64,000 bases of DNA from Streptomyces sp. NBC_00620 (GCF_026341825.1 NZ_JAPENY010000001.1:558001-622000), one strand, 5' to 3'; shown: positions 18,564 through 27,508, counted from the stretch's first letter. A program made the numbers and translations. Notes: generated by a model from the letters alone, not told the origin.

Positions 18564-19421
18564 TCATGCGGTGGCGGACCGGTACTTGCGCACCGCCAGC
18601 GTCCTGAATATCAGGACGATCAGCACCGAGTAGATCAGCGAGGCCCAGACCGCGTGCTGCATGGGCCAGGCGTCCGACTGTGAGACACCCGGATTGGCGA
18701 AGAGCTCGCGGGAGGCCTGCACCGTGGCGCTGAAGGGGTTCCAGTCCGCGATATGACGCAGCCAGGGCGTCATGTTGCTGGAGTCCACGAAGGCGTTCGA
18801 GATGAACGTGACCGGGAACAGCCAGATCAGTCCGCCGGAGGTGGCCGCCTCCGGGGTGCGCACGGAGAGGCCGATGAGCGCGCCGATCCAGGTGAACGCG
18901 TACCCGGACAGGAGCAGCAGCCCGAAGGCTCCGAGGACCTTGCCGGCGTTGGTGTCGCCGTCCGACCCGACCCGCCAGCCGACCAGCAGGGCGACCAGGG
19001 CGAGGACCAGCAGGGTCAGCGCGGTCTGGACGAGGTCGGCGAGCGTACGCCCGGTCAGCACCGCGCCGCGCGCCATGGGCAGCGAGCGGAAGCGGTCGAT
19101 GAGGCCCTTGTGCATGTCGTCGGCGATGCCCGCTCCGGCGCCCGCGGTGGCGAAGGTGACGGTCTGCGCGAAGATGCCGGCCATCAGGAAGTTGCGGTAG
19201 TCGGTGGAGCTGGTGCTGCCGCCGATCTGCATGGAGCCGCCGAAGACATAGCTGAACAGCACCACGAACATGATCGGCTGGATCAGTCCGAAGATCACCA
19301 TCTCCGGGATCCTGGACATTCTGATCAGGTTGCGCTTGGCGACGACCAGCGAGTCGCGGATGGACTGGCTTATGGGGTTGGTGGGCGCCGCGATCTGCAC
19401 GGCGTCGGTGACGGCACTCAC
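18564..19421 (-). CDS. ABC-2 type exporter permease (DrrB-like)
   Basis: 285 residues from a GTG overlapping the ATPase stop (GTGA). Six membrane spans and the ABC-2 pattern are visible: an amphipathic N-terminus, IQPIMFVVLFSYVFGGS, MAGIFAQTVTF, MARGAVLTGRTLADLVQ, and WNPFSATVQASRELF near the C-terminus. With the ATPase it forms an exporter of the daunorubicin-resistance type. Substrate unknown. Confidence 0.92.
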   Translation of the reverse strand: MSAVTDAVQIAAPTNPISQSIRDSLVVAKRNLIRMSRIPEMVIFGLIQPIMFVVLFSYVFGGSMQIGGSTSSTDYRNFLMAGIFAQTVTFATAGAGAGIADDMHKGLIDRFRSLPMARGAVLTGRTLADLVQTALTLLVLALVALLVGWRVGSDGDTNAGKVLGAFGLLLLSGYAFTWIGALIGLSVRTPEAATSGGLIWLFPVTFISNAFVDSSNMTPWLRHIADWNPFSATVQASRELFANPGVSQSDAWPMQHAVWASLIYSVLIVLIFRTLAVRKYRSATA

Positions 19422-20443
19422 TTCGCGTCCTCCTTCTTGCGCTTGCGGCCCTTGCTGTCTTTGCCGTCCTTGCTGTCGGCCACTCCGTTGCCCTCTTCCC
19501 TCTCCTCGGCCGCGTGGCCGGTGAGCGAGATGAAGACGTCGTCCAGGGTGGGCCTGCGCAGGCCGATGTCGTCGATCTCGATGCCGCGGGTGTCCAGCTC
19601 GCGGATGACCTCGGCGAGGAGCTTCGCGCCGCCGGAGACGGGCACCGTGAGCTTGCGGGTGTGCTCCTCGACGGTGGTCTCGCCCTTGCCGAAGCCGCGG
19701 AGCACCTCGGACGCCGTCTCTATGTGTTCGCGCTCGTGCACGACGACCTCGACGCGCTCGCCGCCGGTCTGCGCCTTGAGCTGGTCGGCGGTGCCGCGGG
19801 CGATGACGCGGCCGTGGTCGACCACGCAGATGTCGTGCGCGAGGTGGTCGGCCTCTTCCAGGTACTGGGTGGTGAGCAGCAGGGTCGTACCGCCGGAGAC
19901 GAGCTGCTTGATGACCTCCCACAGCTGCTGGCGGTTGCGCGGGTCCAGGCCGGTCGTCGGCTCGTCCATGAACATCACCGGCGGCGAGACGACGAGCGCC
20001 GCCGCCAGGTCGAGCCGGCGGCGCATACCGCCCGAGTAGGTCTTGGCGGTGCGCTCGGCGGCGTCCGTGAGGTTGAACTGCTCGAGCAGCTCCTCCGCCC
20101 GGACCTTCGCGGCCTTCGCCTTCATCTGGTAGAGCTGGCCGACCATCTGGAGGTTCTCGCGGCCGGTCAGATACTCGTCGACCGCGGCGAACTGCCCGGA
20201 CAGACCGACCCGGCGGCGCACCGCGTCGGGGTTCTTGAGGACGTCGACGCCCGCGACGATCGCCTTGCCGCTGTCGGGCCGCAGCAGGGTGGTCAGACAG
20301 CGGACCGCCGTCGTCTTGCCCGCGCCGTTCGGCCCGAGCAGGCCCAGCACGGTTCCCTCTGGGACATCGAGATCGACGCCGTCCAGAGCCCTTACGTCAC
20401 CGAAGGTCTTCACCAGGCCTTCGGCATAGATGGCGCCTGGCAT
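19418..20443 (-). CDS. ABC exporter ATP-binding protein (DrrA-like)
   Basis: 341 residues. Walker A GPNGAGKT at 37-44, signature YSGGMRRRLDLA, Walker B VMFMDEPTTGLD, and a C-terminal DrrA-type domain (LRRPTLDDVFISLTGH). The last ~25 residues are a lysine/glutamate-rich tail (KDGKDSKGRKRKKEDAK) unlike the body of the protein. Pairs with the overlapping permease gene. The promoter and a candidate operator are 130-160 bases upstream. Confidence 0.94.
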   Translation of the reverse strand: MPGAIYAEGLVKTFGDVRALDGVDLDVPEGTVLGLLGPNGAGKTTAVRCLTTLLRPDSGKAIVAGVDVLKNPDAVRRRVGLSGQFAAVDEYLTGRENLQMVGQLYQMKAKAAKVRAEELLEQFNLTDAAERTAKTYSGGMRRRLDLAAALVVSPPVMFMDEPTTGLDPRNRQQLWEVIKQLVSGGTTLLLTTQYLEEADHLAHDICVVDHGRVIARGTADQLKAQTGGERVEVVVHEREHIETASEVLRGFGKGETTVEEHTRKLTVPVSGGAKLLAEVIRELDTRGIEIDDIGLRRPTLDDVFISLTGHAAEEREEGNGVADSKDGKDSKGRKRKKEDAK

Positions 20444-20571
20444 GTGGGGTCTCCCAAGTGGTTGGGGAATTCCTAGGAAGGAGCTTAGTTTTCGCTGTTT
20501 TGTCCCGCCCGGCGTTTAAAAGCGTTCGACCGCCCGGACAGACTTGTGGTGGGATATGTGGCGAGGGACAC

Positions 20572-20600
20572 ACCATAACGCGATGTATCGCGTCACTCAA
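20572..20600 (-). promoter_or_regulatory. drrAB promoter with a palindrome filling the spacer
   Basis: Read on the minus strand: -35 TTGAGT (20600-20595), 17-base spacer, -10 TATGGT (20577-20572). Sixteen of the 17 spacer bases form ACGCGAT-AC-ATCGCGT (20578-20593), with 7-bp arms. A repressor there would block polymerase directly. The leader to the ATG is about 120 bases. Confidence 0.6.
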
Positions 20601-20670
20601 CAGATTTTTCCACCTCGCACTGACAACGCCCCTGACCTGCGAAGACAACCTCGGACGAGCTCAGCGGACC

Positions 20671-21900
20671 TCAGTCGATGACCGTGTAACCCGCCTCGCG
20701 CAGCGCCTGGTTCACCTCGGCGCAGTGCTCGGGCCCCTTCGTCTCCAGGTGCAGCTCGACCTCCACCTCCGTGAGCCCGAGCCGTGGATCGGTCCGTACG
20801 TGGCTCACATCGAGGACGTTAGCGTCGGCCACTGACAACACCCCGAGAAGTGTGGCCAGGGCGCCGGGGCGGTCCGTCAGACGCAGCGTGACCGCCAGGT
20901 AGCGGCCGCTCGCCGCCATGCCGTGGCGCAGGATGCGCTGTATCAGCAGCGGGTCCACATTGCCGCCCGACAGCAGCGCGACGACCGGGCCCTCGAAGGC
21001 GCCCGGCTCGGCCAGCAGCGCCGCGACGGGGCTCGCACCCGCCGGCTCGACGACCAGCTTGGCCCGCTCCAGGCAGAGCAGCAGCGCACTGGACAGATGG
21101 TTCTCGGACACCGTGACGACCTCGTCCACCAGGTCCCCGATGATCCGGAACGGCACATCGCCCGGCCGCCCGACCTTGATGCCGTCGGCCATCGTCGCCG
21201 GGTTCTCGATCGACAACGGGCGCCCGGCCGCAAGTGAGGGCGGGTACGCCGCCGAGCCCGCCGCCTGCACACCGACGATCCGCACATCGGGGCGCAGCGC
21301 CTTCACCGCGATCGCGATGCCCGCGGCGAGGCCTCCGCCGCCGATCCCGACGACGATCGTGCGCACCTCCGGGCACTGCTCCAGGATCTCCAGGCCGACG
21401 GTGCCCTGCCCCGCGATGACGTCGGGGTGGTCGAAGGGGTGGATGAACACCGCCCCCGTCCGCTCCGCGTACTCCTGGGCGGCGGCCAGCGTCTCGTCCA
21501 CCACCTGTCCGTGCAGCCTCACTTCGGCGCCGTACTCGCGCGTGGCCGCGACCTTCGGCAGCGGCGCGCCGGTGGGCATGAAGACAGTGGAACGCACCCC
21601 GAGCAGCGAGGAGGCCAGCGCGACGCCCTGCGCGTGGTTGCCGGCGCTCGCGGCGACGACACCCGCGGCGCGCTCCTCGGGAAGCAGCCCCGCGATCCGC
21701 ACGTACGCGCCGCGCAGCTTGAACGAACCCGTGCGCTGGAGGTTCTCGCACTTGAGGTGCACCGGCGCGCCCACCAGCTGGGACAGGTACCTGCTGCCCT
21801 CCATCGCGGTCATCCGCGCCACACCCGTGAGCATCTTCTGCGCGCCGCGTACGTCGTCGAGAGTCACGCTGGGCAAGGAGTCAGCCGTGCTGTAGCTCAT
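20671..21900 (-). CDS. ilvA: Threonine ammonia-lyase (threonine dehydratase)
   Basis: 409 residues from the ATG at 21900 (a GTG two codons earlier is possible). PLP enzyme converting threonine to 2-oxobutanoate for isoleucine synthesis or catabolism. GSFKLRGA holds the PLP lysine, SAGNHAQGVA and GGGGLAAG bind the cofactor, and a single ACT-like domain (YLAVTLRLTDRPGALATLLG onward) ends the protein. This is the ~400-residue class with one C-terminal domain, shorter than the E. coli IlvA. Its leader contains a possible upstream reading frame and a large hairpin. Confidence 0.94.
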   Translation of the reverse strand: MSYSTADSLPSVTLDDVRGAQKMLTGVARMTAMEGSRYLSQLVGAPVHLKCENLQRTGSFKLRGAYVRIAGLLPEERAAGVVAASAGNHAQGVALASSLLGVRSTVFMPTGAPLPKVAATREYGAEVRLHGQVVDETLAAAQEYAERTGAVFIHPFDHPDVIAGQGTVGLEILEQCPEVRTIVVGIGGGGLAAGIAIAVKALRPDVRIVGVQAAGSAAYPPSLAAGRPLSIENPATMADGIKVGRPGDVPFRIIGDLVDEVVTVSENHLSSALLLCLERAKLVVEPAGASPVAALLAEPGAFEGPVVALLSGGNVDPLLIQRILRHGMAASGRYLAVTLRLTDRPGALATLLGVLSVADANVLDVSHVRTDPRLGLTEVEVELHLETKGPEHCAEVNQALREAGYTVID

Positions 21901-21961
21901 GACCACCAGTCTCGCAGTTCACACGGCTCTCCTCCCGGTGTGACCACGCTCCGAGACTGGT
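21881..21961 (-). promoter_or_regulatory. ilvA leader: hairpin and upstream reading frame
   Basis: ACCAGTCTCG (21905-21914) pairs with CGAGACTGGT (21952-21961), with TCACAC/GTGTGA nested inside. Within it GGGAGGAGAG (21936-21927) is ideally placed for GTG at 21922, which opens a 13-codon frame ending at 21881, out of frame with and across the ilvA start. A GTG-TGA start-stop pair also lies at 21924-21919. Confidence 0.45.
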
Positions 21962-22046
21962 TTACGCAGCGTCGGTACGGCCCGCGCCCCGGCCGCGTAC
22001 CCTGTCCCCCAACCCAGCTCCCCACGCATGAATTGAGCCCCCGGCC

Positions 22047-22571
22047 ATGCCCACAACACCAGAGATGTCGATGGACATGACGACCGTCGGTGACACCGGT
22101 CTTCTCGACACCCTGCAGCACGAGGTCGCGGTCTTCGCGCGCCGTGCCGAACAGACCCGGCTCGGCGGGGTGGGGCAGGTGCGCAACTCCATGGACCGCG
22201 CCGCCTACCTCCTGCTCAACCGCCTCGACAAGGAAGGCCCGATGGGCGTCAAGGCGCTCGCCGCAAGCATGGGTATCGACTCCTCGACGGTCACCCGGCA
22301 GGTGGCACCGCTGGTCGACACCGGGCTCGTCAAGCGCACCTCGCACCCCGAGGACGGACGCGCGGTGGTGCTCCAGCTGTCGCCGCGCGGGCAGTCCCGC
22401 CTCGACGAAGTGCGCTCCTCCAGGCGCCAGTTGATGGCCGAGCTGACGGAGGACTGGGAGCCGGAGGAGCGCGAGGCGTTCTGCACGCTCCTGACGCGCT
22501 TCAACAGCGCGCTCTCGGCCCGTCAGGCCGCCCAGGGCCCGCCGGTGGGCGAGTCGCAGCCGGCTTCCTGA
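22047..22571 (+). CDS. MarR-family transcriptional regulator
   Basis: 174 residues; ATG at 22047, with ATGs at residues 8 and 11 as alternatives. The winged helix spans about 50-115: GVKALAASMGIDSSTVTRQVAPLVDTGLVKRT and the wing SHPEDGRAVVLQLSPRG are typical. Helices at both ends form the dimer. Divergent from ilvA, but no ligand or target can be deduced. Confidence 0.93.
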   Translation: MPTTPEMSMDMTTVGDTGLLDTLQHEVAVFARRAEQTRLGGVGQVRNSMDRAAYLLLNRLDKEGPMGVKALAASMGIDSSTVTRQVAPLVDTGLVKRTSHPEDGRAVVLQLSPRGQSRLDEVRSSRRQLMAELTEDWEPEEREAFCTLLTRFNSALSARQAAQGPPVGESQPAS

Positions 22572-22636
22572 GCCGCACCGGGCGCCGGATCCGGCGCCCA
22601 GGTCCTCCACGCGCGCGAGGTCCTGCCCCTCCATGC

Positions 22637-22728
22637 CTGCAAGCACGCGCGCGCGTGCGCGAGGTTCCGTTTTCCCTCCACGCGCGCGTGCGCGGGGTTC
22701 GCTTTTCCCTCCACGCGCGCGTGCATGT
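22637..22728. repeat. 33-bp tandem repeat of alternating purine-pyrimidine tracts
   Basis: Nearly three copies with a 33-bp period; TTTTCCCTCCACGCGCGCG starts at 22670 and again at 22703, with a partial earlier copy at ~22637. Each carries a run of CG/CA alternation (e.g. CACGCGCGCGCGTGCGCG), the sequence type that favours left-handed Z-DNA. The 22572-22859 stretch otherwise has no gene I can support. Confidence 0.7.
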
Positions 22729-22859
22729 GTGCCCGGCCCTTGACCGGGAGGCCGCGTCTGGCCTCATATGAGATCGGGTCCTTGTCGTACGCGGTGCGGC
22801 CTGTCGTGCGCGGCCGGGGCCCCGTTTCTTTCAGGGTCGGCCTCAGGCGGGAGGCACGG

Positions 22860-23357
22860 TTGCGCGAACGGCAGGCGTCCCAAAACGCCCGCCGGGCCCG
22901 GGAGTTCGAGGCGTTCGTCGCGGGCGCGGCAGGGCGACTGCTGCATGCCGCCACACTGCTCACGGCGGAGCCCCGGGACGCCAACCCGCGCGCGCGGCGC
23001 CTGCTGACGCTGGCCCTCGCCCAGACGTACGCCTCCTGGGACAGGCTGCGCGGCGAGGATCCGTACGACCACGCCCGCCAGCACCTGGCCGTCCGCTTCG
23101 CACGCGGCGCCTGGCACCAGCACGGAAGCCTCGGCCGGACCCGCCCGTCGTCGGACAGTGTCCTGGCGCGCCTGGCGCCCCAGGAGCGGCTGATCCTGGT
23201 CCTCAGGCTGTACGAGGGGGTCGCCGAGGAACAGACTGCTGCCCTGCTCGGGCTCCCCACGGAACGGGTACGGGCGATCTGCGCCCGCGCGATGGCGACC
23301 CTGCTGCACCCGCCGCGCGGACCGGCACCGGCCCTGGCGAAGGTGGTGCCGTCATGA
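22860..23357 (+). CDS. ECF sigma factor-like protein with degenerate region 2
   Basis: 165 residues from a TTG with GGGAGG 6 bases upstream; longer frames start at 22725. The N-terminal part resembles region 2 of SigE/SigM-type factors (FEAFVAGAAGRLLHAATLLTAEP ... LLTLALAQTYASWDRL), but the usual AEDLVQE helix is replaced by ARRLLTLAL. Region 4 is clear: LARLAPQERLILVLRLYEG, then EEQTAALLGLPTERVRAI as the HTH. The stop overlaps the next ATG. It could be a sigma factor with altered -10 recognition or a non-sigma DNA-binding derivative. Confidence 0.75.
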   Translation: MRERQASQNARRAREFEAFVAGAAGRLLHAATLLTAEPRDANPRARRLLTLALAQTYASWDRLRGEDPYDHARQHLAVRFARGAWHQHGSLGRTRPSSDSVLARLAPQERLILVLRLYEGVAEEQTAALLGLPTERVRAICARAMATLLHPPRGPAPALAKVVPS

Positions 23358-23602
23358 GTGTGCGTGAGCGCGAGGCGGCCGTACGGCGGATGCTGGAGCG
23401 GACGCCGCCCCCCGTGCCGCCCGACCTGCACGCGGACGTCGTACGCCGTGGAAGCCGCATCCTGCGCCGCAGGACGGTGGCCCGGCGCCTGATGTGGCTG
23501 CTGCTGTTCGCCGCGGCCGTCGCCTTCGCCGTCTGGGCGATCACAGCGCAGCCCTGGGTGGAGCCGCCGTCGGAGACGACCCCACCACTGACGGGCTGGT
23601 GA
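23354..23602 (+). CDS. Small membrane protein, possible anti-sigma partner
   Basis: 82 residues. A basic cytoplasmic segment of ~45 residues (EREAAVRRMLERTPPPVPPDLHADVVRRG) precedes one membrane span (LMWLLLFAAAVAFAVWAI) and a short outer tail. Start overlaps the sigma-like stop (ATGA). Position and topology resemble short anti-sigma factors, but no zinc HxxxCxxC motif is present. Ends 5 bases from the convergent metB stop. Confidence 0.75.
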   Translation: MSVREREAAVRRMLERTPPPVPPDLHADVVRRGSRILRRRTVARRLMWLLLFAAAVAFAVWAITAQPWVEPPSETTPPLTGW

Positions 23603-23607
23603 ACCGG

Positions 23608-24765
23608 TTACTGGCCGAGCGCCTGCTGGAGGTCCTGAAGCAGGTCGTCGACGTTCTCGATGCCTACGGAGAGGCGTACGAGATCGGCGGGCACTTCGAG
23701 GGCGGAGCCGGCCACGGACGCGTGCGTCATGCGCCCGGGGTGCTCGATCAGGGATTCCACCCCGCCCAGGGACTCGCCGAGCGTGAACACCTTGGCGCGG
23801 TTGCAGACCTCGACGGCCGCCTCCTCGCCGCCGTCGACCTGGAAGGAGATCATGCCGCCGAACGCCTTCATCTGCTTGGCGGCGATCTCGTGACCGGGGT
23901 GCTCCGGGAGACCCGGGTACAGAACGCGCGTCACGCGCGCGTGCCGGGTGAGCATCTCGGCGACCTTGGTGGCGTTCTCGCTGTGCCGGTCCATGCGCAC
24001 CGGGAGCGTCTTGGTGCCGCGCAGCACCAGCCAGGAGTCGAAGGGCCCGGCGACCGCGCCCATCGCGTTCTGGTGGTACGCCAGTTCCTCGCCCAGTGCC
24101 TGGTCACCGACGATCAGCGCGCCGCCGACGACGTCCGAGTGACCGCCCATGTACTTGGTCAGCGAGTGCACGACGACGTCCGCGCCGAGCGCGAGCGGCT
24201 GCTGGAGGTAGGGGGTCGCGAAGGTGTTGTCGACGACCAGCCTGGCGCCCGCGTCGCGCGCGATCTGGGCGACGACGGCGATGTCGGTGATGCCGAGGAG
24301 GGGGTTGGAGGGGGTCTCCACCCAGATAACCTTGGTCTTGGGGGTGACGGCTGCCCGTACGGAGGCGGGGTCGCTGGTGTCGGCGACCGACCATTCCACC
24401 CCCCACCGGGAGACGACCTTCGCGAACAGGCGGAACGTGCCGCCGTACGCGTCGTTCGGGATGACCACGTGGTCGCCGGGGCTGAGCAGCGTGCGCAACA
24501 GGCAGTCCTCGGCCGCCAGTCCGGACGCGAACGCGAGGCCGCGACGACCGCCCTCCAGGGCGGCGAGGTTCTCTTCCAGGGCGGTCCTGGTGGGGTTGGC
24601 GCTACGGCTGTACTCGTAGCCGCCGCGGAGCCCGCCGACGCCGTCCTGCTTGTAGGTCGAGACCTGGTAGATCGGCGGGACGACCGCGCCGGTGAGGGGA
24701 TCGGCGGTGTTGCCCGCGTGGATCGCGAGGGTCTCGAAGTGCTGACTGATGTGCCTGTCGCTCAT
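23608..24765 (-). CDS. metB: Cystathionine gamma-synthase
   Basis: 385 residues from the ATG at 24765. PLP enzyme of transsulfuration joining cysteine with an activated homoserine. YEYSRSANPTR binds PLP phosphate, SLTKYMGGHSDVVGG holds the PLP lysine, and the C-terminus (LGESLGGVESLIEHPGRMTHAS) is family-typical. Cystathionine gamma-lyase is very similar and cannot be excluded from sequence alone. Confidence 0.92.
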   Translation of the reverse strand: MSDRHISQHFETLAIHAGNTADPLTGAVVPPIYQVSTYKQDGVGGLRGGYEYSRSANPTRTALEENLAALEGGRRGLAFASGLAAEDCLLRTLLSPGDHVVIPNDAYGGTFRLFAKVVSRWGVEWSVADTSDPASVRAAVTPKTKVIWVETPSNPLLGITDIAVVAQIARDAGARLVVDNTFATPYLQQPLALGADVVVHSLTKYMGGHSDVVGGALIVGDQALGEELAYHQNAMGAVAGPFDSWLVLRGTKTLPVRMDRHSENATKVAEMLTRHARVTRVLYPGLPEHPGHEIAAKQMKAFGGMISFQVDGGEEAAVEVCNRAKVFTLGESLGGVESLIEHPGRMTHASVAGSALEVPADLVRLSVGIENVDDLLQDLQQALGQ

Positions 24766-24899
24766 GGGTACCGAGCGTAGTGCGCTCGCGGGGCTGATGC
24801 GGTCGCGCGGTCGTGGAGGCGACCCGTTCACCGGGGGGCGGGTGCCGGTGGAGGCGATCGGGTTCGCCAATTGTCCGACCCGTCTGGTTCGCTTGAGGC

Positions 24900-26018
24900 A
24901 TGGAGATTCTCTGGGTCCTGATGGCGCTGGCCTTGTTCAGCCTGGTCCTGCTGCCGGTTTTCAGGCGCAGGCGTGCCGGTATACAGCTGGTCTCGCCGGG
25001 CGACCCGGACGCCGCGGACCCGGCGAACTACGGATTCCTGCTCCAGGAGGAGCTGGACATCCGTATGCCGGGCCCCGACCGGGACCTGGTGGACGTGCTG
25101 GACCTGGTGCAGCGCACGCAGGACTACCGCTCCGCGTCGCAGCTCCTCGCGGGCACGGAAACGGCGGGCGAGCGGCGCTGGCAGCGGGTGCAGGCCTTCG
25201 CGGGCGCCGCGTCGCTGGAGCTGCAGCAGCGCCCCGGCGGGGTCAGCGAGACGCCCGGCGGACAGTGGCTGCGGGTGTGGCGGGCAGAGAAGCCCAAGGA
25301 CGCGGGCGGCGCGTCGGTGCACGCGGAGTTCCTGGTGCAGCAGGCGTGGCGCACGTCGACGCCGGGCACGGACGAGTTCCGGATCATCATGGAGGAGGCG
25401 AAGTCGGCGTGCGGCGAGGCGGCGCTGCTGTCCCCCGGTGACCCGATCCCGTACATCATCGAGCTCTCGGTGGCCCGCGGACTCGCCTACCCCCAGCCGG
25501 AGTTCGAGAAGCTCTGGTTGAAGATCCTGGACCGCGCTCCGGCCCACATGGGTGCGCATCTCGCGGCGCTGCACTACTGGTGCGAGAAGTGGCACGGCTC
25601 GCGGGAGGTGTCGTACTCGTTCGCGGAGGCGGCGGCAGCGCGGGCCCCGCAGGGCTCACTTCTTGCCGCCATGCCGCTCTTCGCGGTCTTCGAGCACCTC
25701 CCCGAGGTGAACCTGGTCCGCAGCTTCTACCAGAGTGAGGTCGTGACGAAGGCCGTCCACGGCGCCCTCTTCGCGGTGCACGCGGCCCGCCCCGACGACC
25801 CGATGCTCGCCCACGTCCGCCATCTGCTGGTCTTCTTCCTGGTCCGCAGCGAGCGCTGGGCGGAGGCCATGAACCAGCTGGTGCACGTCGACGGCCATGT
25901 CGGCGCGCTGCCCTGGACCCTCACGTCCGACCCGGCGGCGGACTACGCGGTGTACCGGGCGCTGGCGGTGGCGGGGTACGAGGCGAACGGGGGCAGCCCG
26001 GCGACGCTCCCGCGCTGA
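24900..26018 (+). CDS. Membrane-anchored helical-repeat protein, unknown function
   Basis: 372 residues. One N-terminal span (LWVLMALALFSLVLLPVF) precedes a cytoplasmic helical domain. RDLVDVLDLVQRTQDYRSASQLLAG, WLKILDRAPAHMGAHLAALHYWCEKWHGS and SFAEAAAARAPQGSLLAAMPLFAVFEHL resemble TPR/DUF4034-type repeats. Conserved in Streptomyces as far as I recall; no enzymatic motif is visible. Divergent from metB. Confidence 0.8.
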   Translation: MEILWVLMALALFSLVLLPVFRRRRAGIQLVSPGDPDAADPANYGFLLQEELDIRMPGPDRDLVDVLDLVQRTQDYRSASQLLAGTETAGERRWQRVQAFAGAASLELQQRPGGVSETPGGQWLRVWRAEKPKDAGGASVHAEFLVQQAWRTSTPGTDEFRIIMEEAKSACGEAALLSPGDPIPYIIELSVARGLAYPQPEFEKLWLKILDRAPAHMGAHLAALHYWCEKWHGSREVSYSFAEAAAARAPQGSLLAAMPLFAVFEHLPEVNLVRSFYQSEVVTKAVHGALFAVHAARPDDPMLAHVRHLLVFFLVRSERWAEAMNQLVHVDGHVGALPWTLTSDPAADYAVYRALAVAGYEANGGSPATLPR

Positions 26019-26092
26019 GGCCGCACGTGCCGGCACGGCTTCAGCGGTGCCGGCCATGACGGCCACGGCGGGGCGCGGTATTGCGTACGGGG

Positions 26093-26605
26093 TCAGCCCT
26101 GCGCGCGGGCGGGCAGCCGCCATCCAGCGCGCGGGAAGTGGCAGGTGTAGCCCTCCGGGTAACGCTCCAGGTAGTCCTGGTGCTCGGGCTCGGCCTCCCA
26201 GAAGGGGCCGACCGGCTCGACCTCGGTGACGACCTTGTCCGGCCACAGTCCGGAGGCGTCCACGTCCGCGATCGTGTCCTCGGCGGTCCGCTTCTGCTCG
26301 TCGTCCACGTAGTAGATCGCCGAGCGGTAGCTGAGGCCGATGTCGTTGCCCTGACGGTTCTTGGTGCTCGGGTCGTGGATCTGGAAGAAGAACTCCAGGA
26401 GCGCGCGGAAGTCGGTCTTCTCGGGGTCGAAAAGGATCTCGATGGCCTCCGCGTGCGTGCCGTGGTTGCGGTACGTCGCGTTCGGCACGTCACCCCCGGT
26501 GTATCCGACCCGGGTCGCCGTAACTCCCGGAAGCCGGCGGATCAGGTCCTGCATCCCCCAGAAACATCCACCCGCCAGCACGGCCCTCTGCGTCTGCGCA
26601 GCCAT
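26093..26605 (-). CDS. msrA: Peptide-methionine (S)-S-oxide reductase
   Basis: 170 residues from the ATG at 26605. Repairs S-methionine sulfoxide. The catalytic cysteine is Cys14 in [33 protein letters not shown] and [23 protein letters not shown] are hallmark segments. Only one other cysteine is present, in EGYTCHFP near the C-terminus, so recycling may go through that residue or directly through thioredoxin. Confidence 0.96.
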   Translation of the reverse strand: MAAQTQRAVLAGGCFWGMQDLIRRLPGVTATRVGYTGGDVPNATYRNHGTHAEAIEILFDPEKTDFRALLEFFFQIHDPSTKNRQGNDIGLSYRSAIYYVDDEQKRTAEDTIADVDASGLWPDKVVTEVEPVGPFWEAEPEHQDYLERYPEGYTCHFPRAGWRLPARAQG

Positions 26606-26809
26606 TGCGGCCCTCCAATTCCTGTCAGCTAGGTCACTCGGGCTGCCCGGCTCGCCCACCACCGGCATCTCATACCCACTCCCCACAACGCACGAGGGTT
26701 CCTGGCGATTCCGTGCACGCCCAACCCGACCCCGCGGCCGACACCCCCGTCACGAAGCCAGTCGAAAACCGATGGCTGCCCCCACCCGACGGGCGCCACG
26801 CTGTACGCC

Positions 26810-27403
26810 ATGGAACAACCGCAACGCAGGATCCGAGCACTCCACACGGCATCCACGATCACCGTCTACCAGGCGTATTCCCCGGCCATTGGCCTGCCAG
26901 CGGTGCGCGAGGGTCGTTTTCCCGCCATGTGGAAGCGGGACCGGATGACATGGATCAAGCCGAGCTTCCTGTGGATGATGTACCGCTGCGGCTGGGGTAC
27001 GAAAGCGGGGCAGGAGACCGTCCTCGCTGTCGAGATCAGCCGCGACGGCTTCGAGTGGGCGCTGCGCCACTCGTCTCTGTCGAGCTACGTCCGCGGGGTG
27101 CACCCCGACCGAGCCACCTGGCAACGTCAGTTGAAGCGCGCTCCCGCTCGCGTCCAGTGGGACCCCGAACGGGACCTGCACCTCCAGCCCTTGCCGTACC
27201 GGTCCCTGCAACTGGGTCTCGCCGGCGAGGCCGTACGGCACTACGCGGACGACTGGACGGTCTCCATCCGCGACATCACTCCCCTCGCCCACGAGATCCA
27301 CGCCCTCGTCCGCAGTGGCGACTTGGACTCCGCCGCCCGGCTGCTGCCCCAGGAGCGCCCCTATCCAGCTGGAGACGAATCTCTTGCCCACCTCCTGGGA
27401 TGA
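26810..27403 (+). CDS. DUF4291 family protein
   Basis: 197 residues. The family block MWKRDRMTWIKPSFLWMMYRCGW and AVEISRDGFEWALRHS is clear. Members are found singly across bacteria and fungi, with no established activity. First gene of the accessory stretch, ~200 bases from msrA, and followed closely by a DUF3885 gene on the same strand. Confidence 0.88.
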   Translation: MEQPQRRIRALHTASTITVYQAYSPAIGLPAVREGRFPAMWKRDRMTWIKPSFLWMMYRCGWGTKAGQETVLAVEISRDGFEWALRHSSLSSYVRGVHPDRATWQRQLKRAPARVQWDPERDLHLQPLPYRSLQLGLAGEAVRHYADDWTVSIRDITPLAHEIHALVRSGDLDSAARLLPQERPYPAGDESLAHLLG

Positions 27404-27508
27404 CAGGCTGGTCCACCCGACAGTCGACCGCGGCCGAAGGGTCACATGGCAGCACAGGCTCGACGGGACGAGGGTGTCCTGCCCGATCCGTGTCGCGAAG
27501 GCGGATGG

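Noticed and set aside
22637..22728. Short CRISPR-like array
   Set aside because: The repeats are contiguous with no unique spacers, and there are no cas genes in the window.
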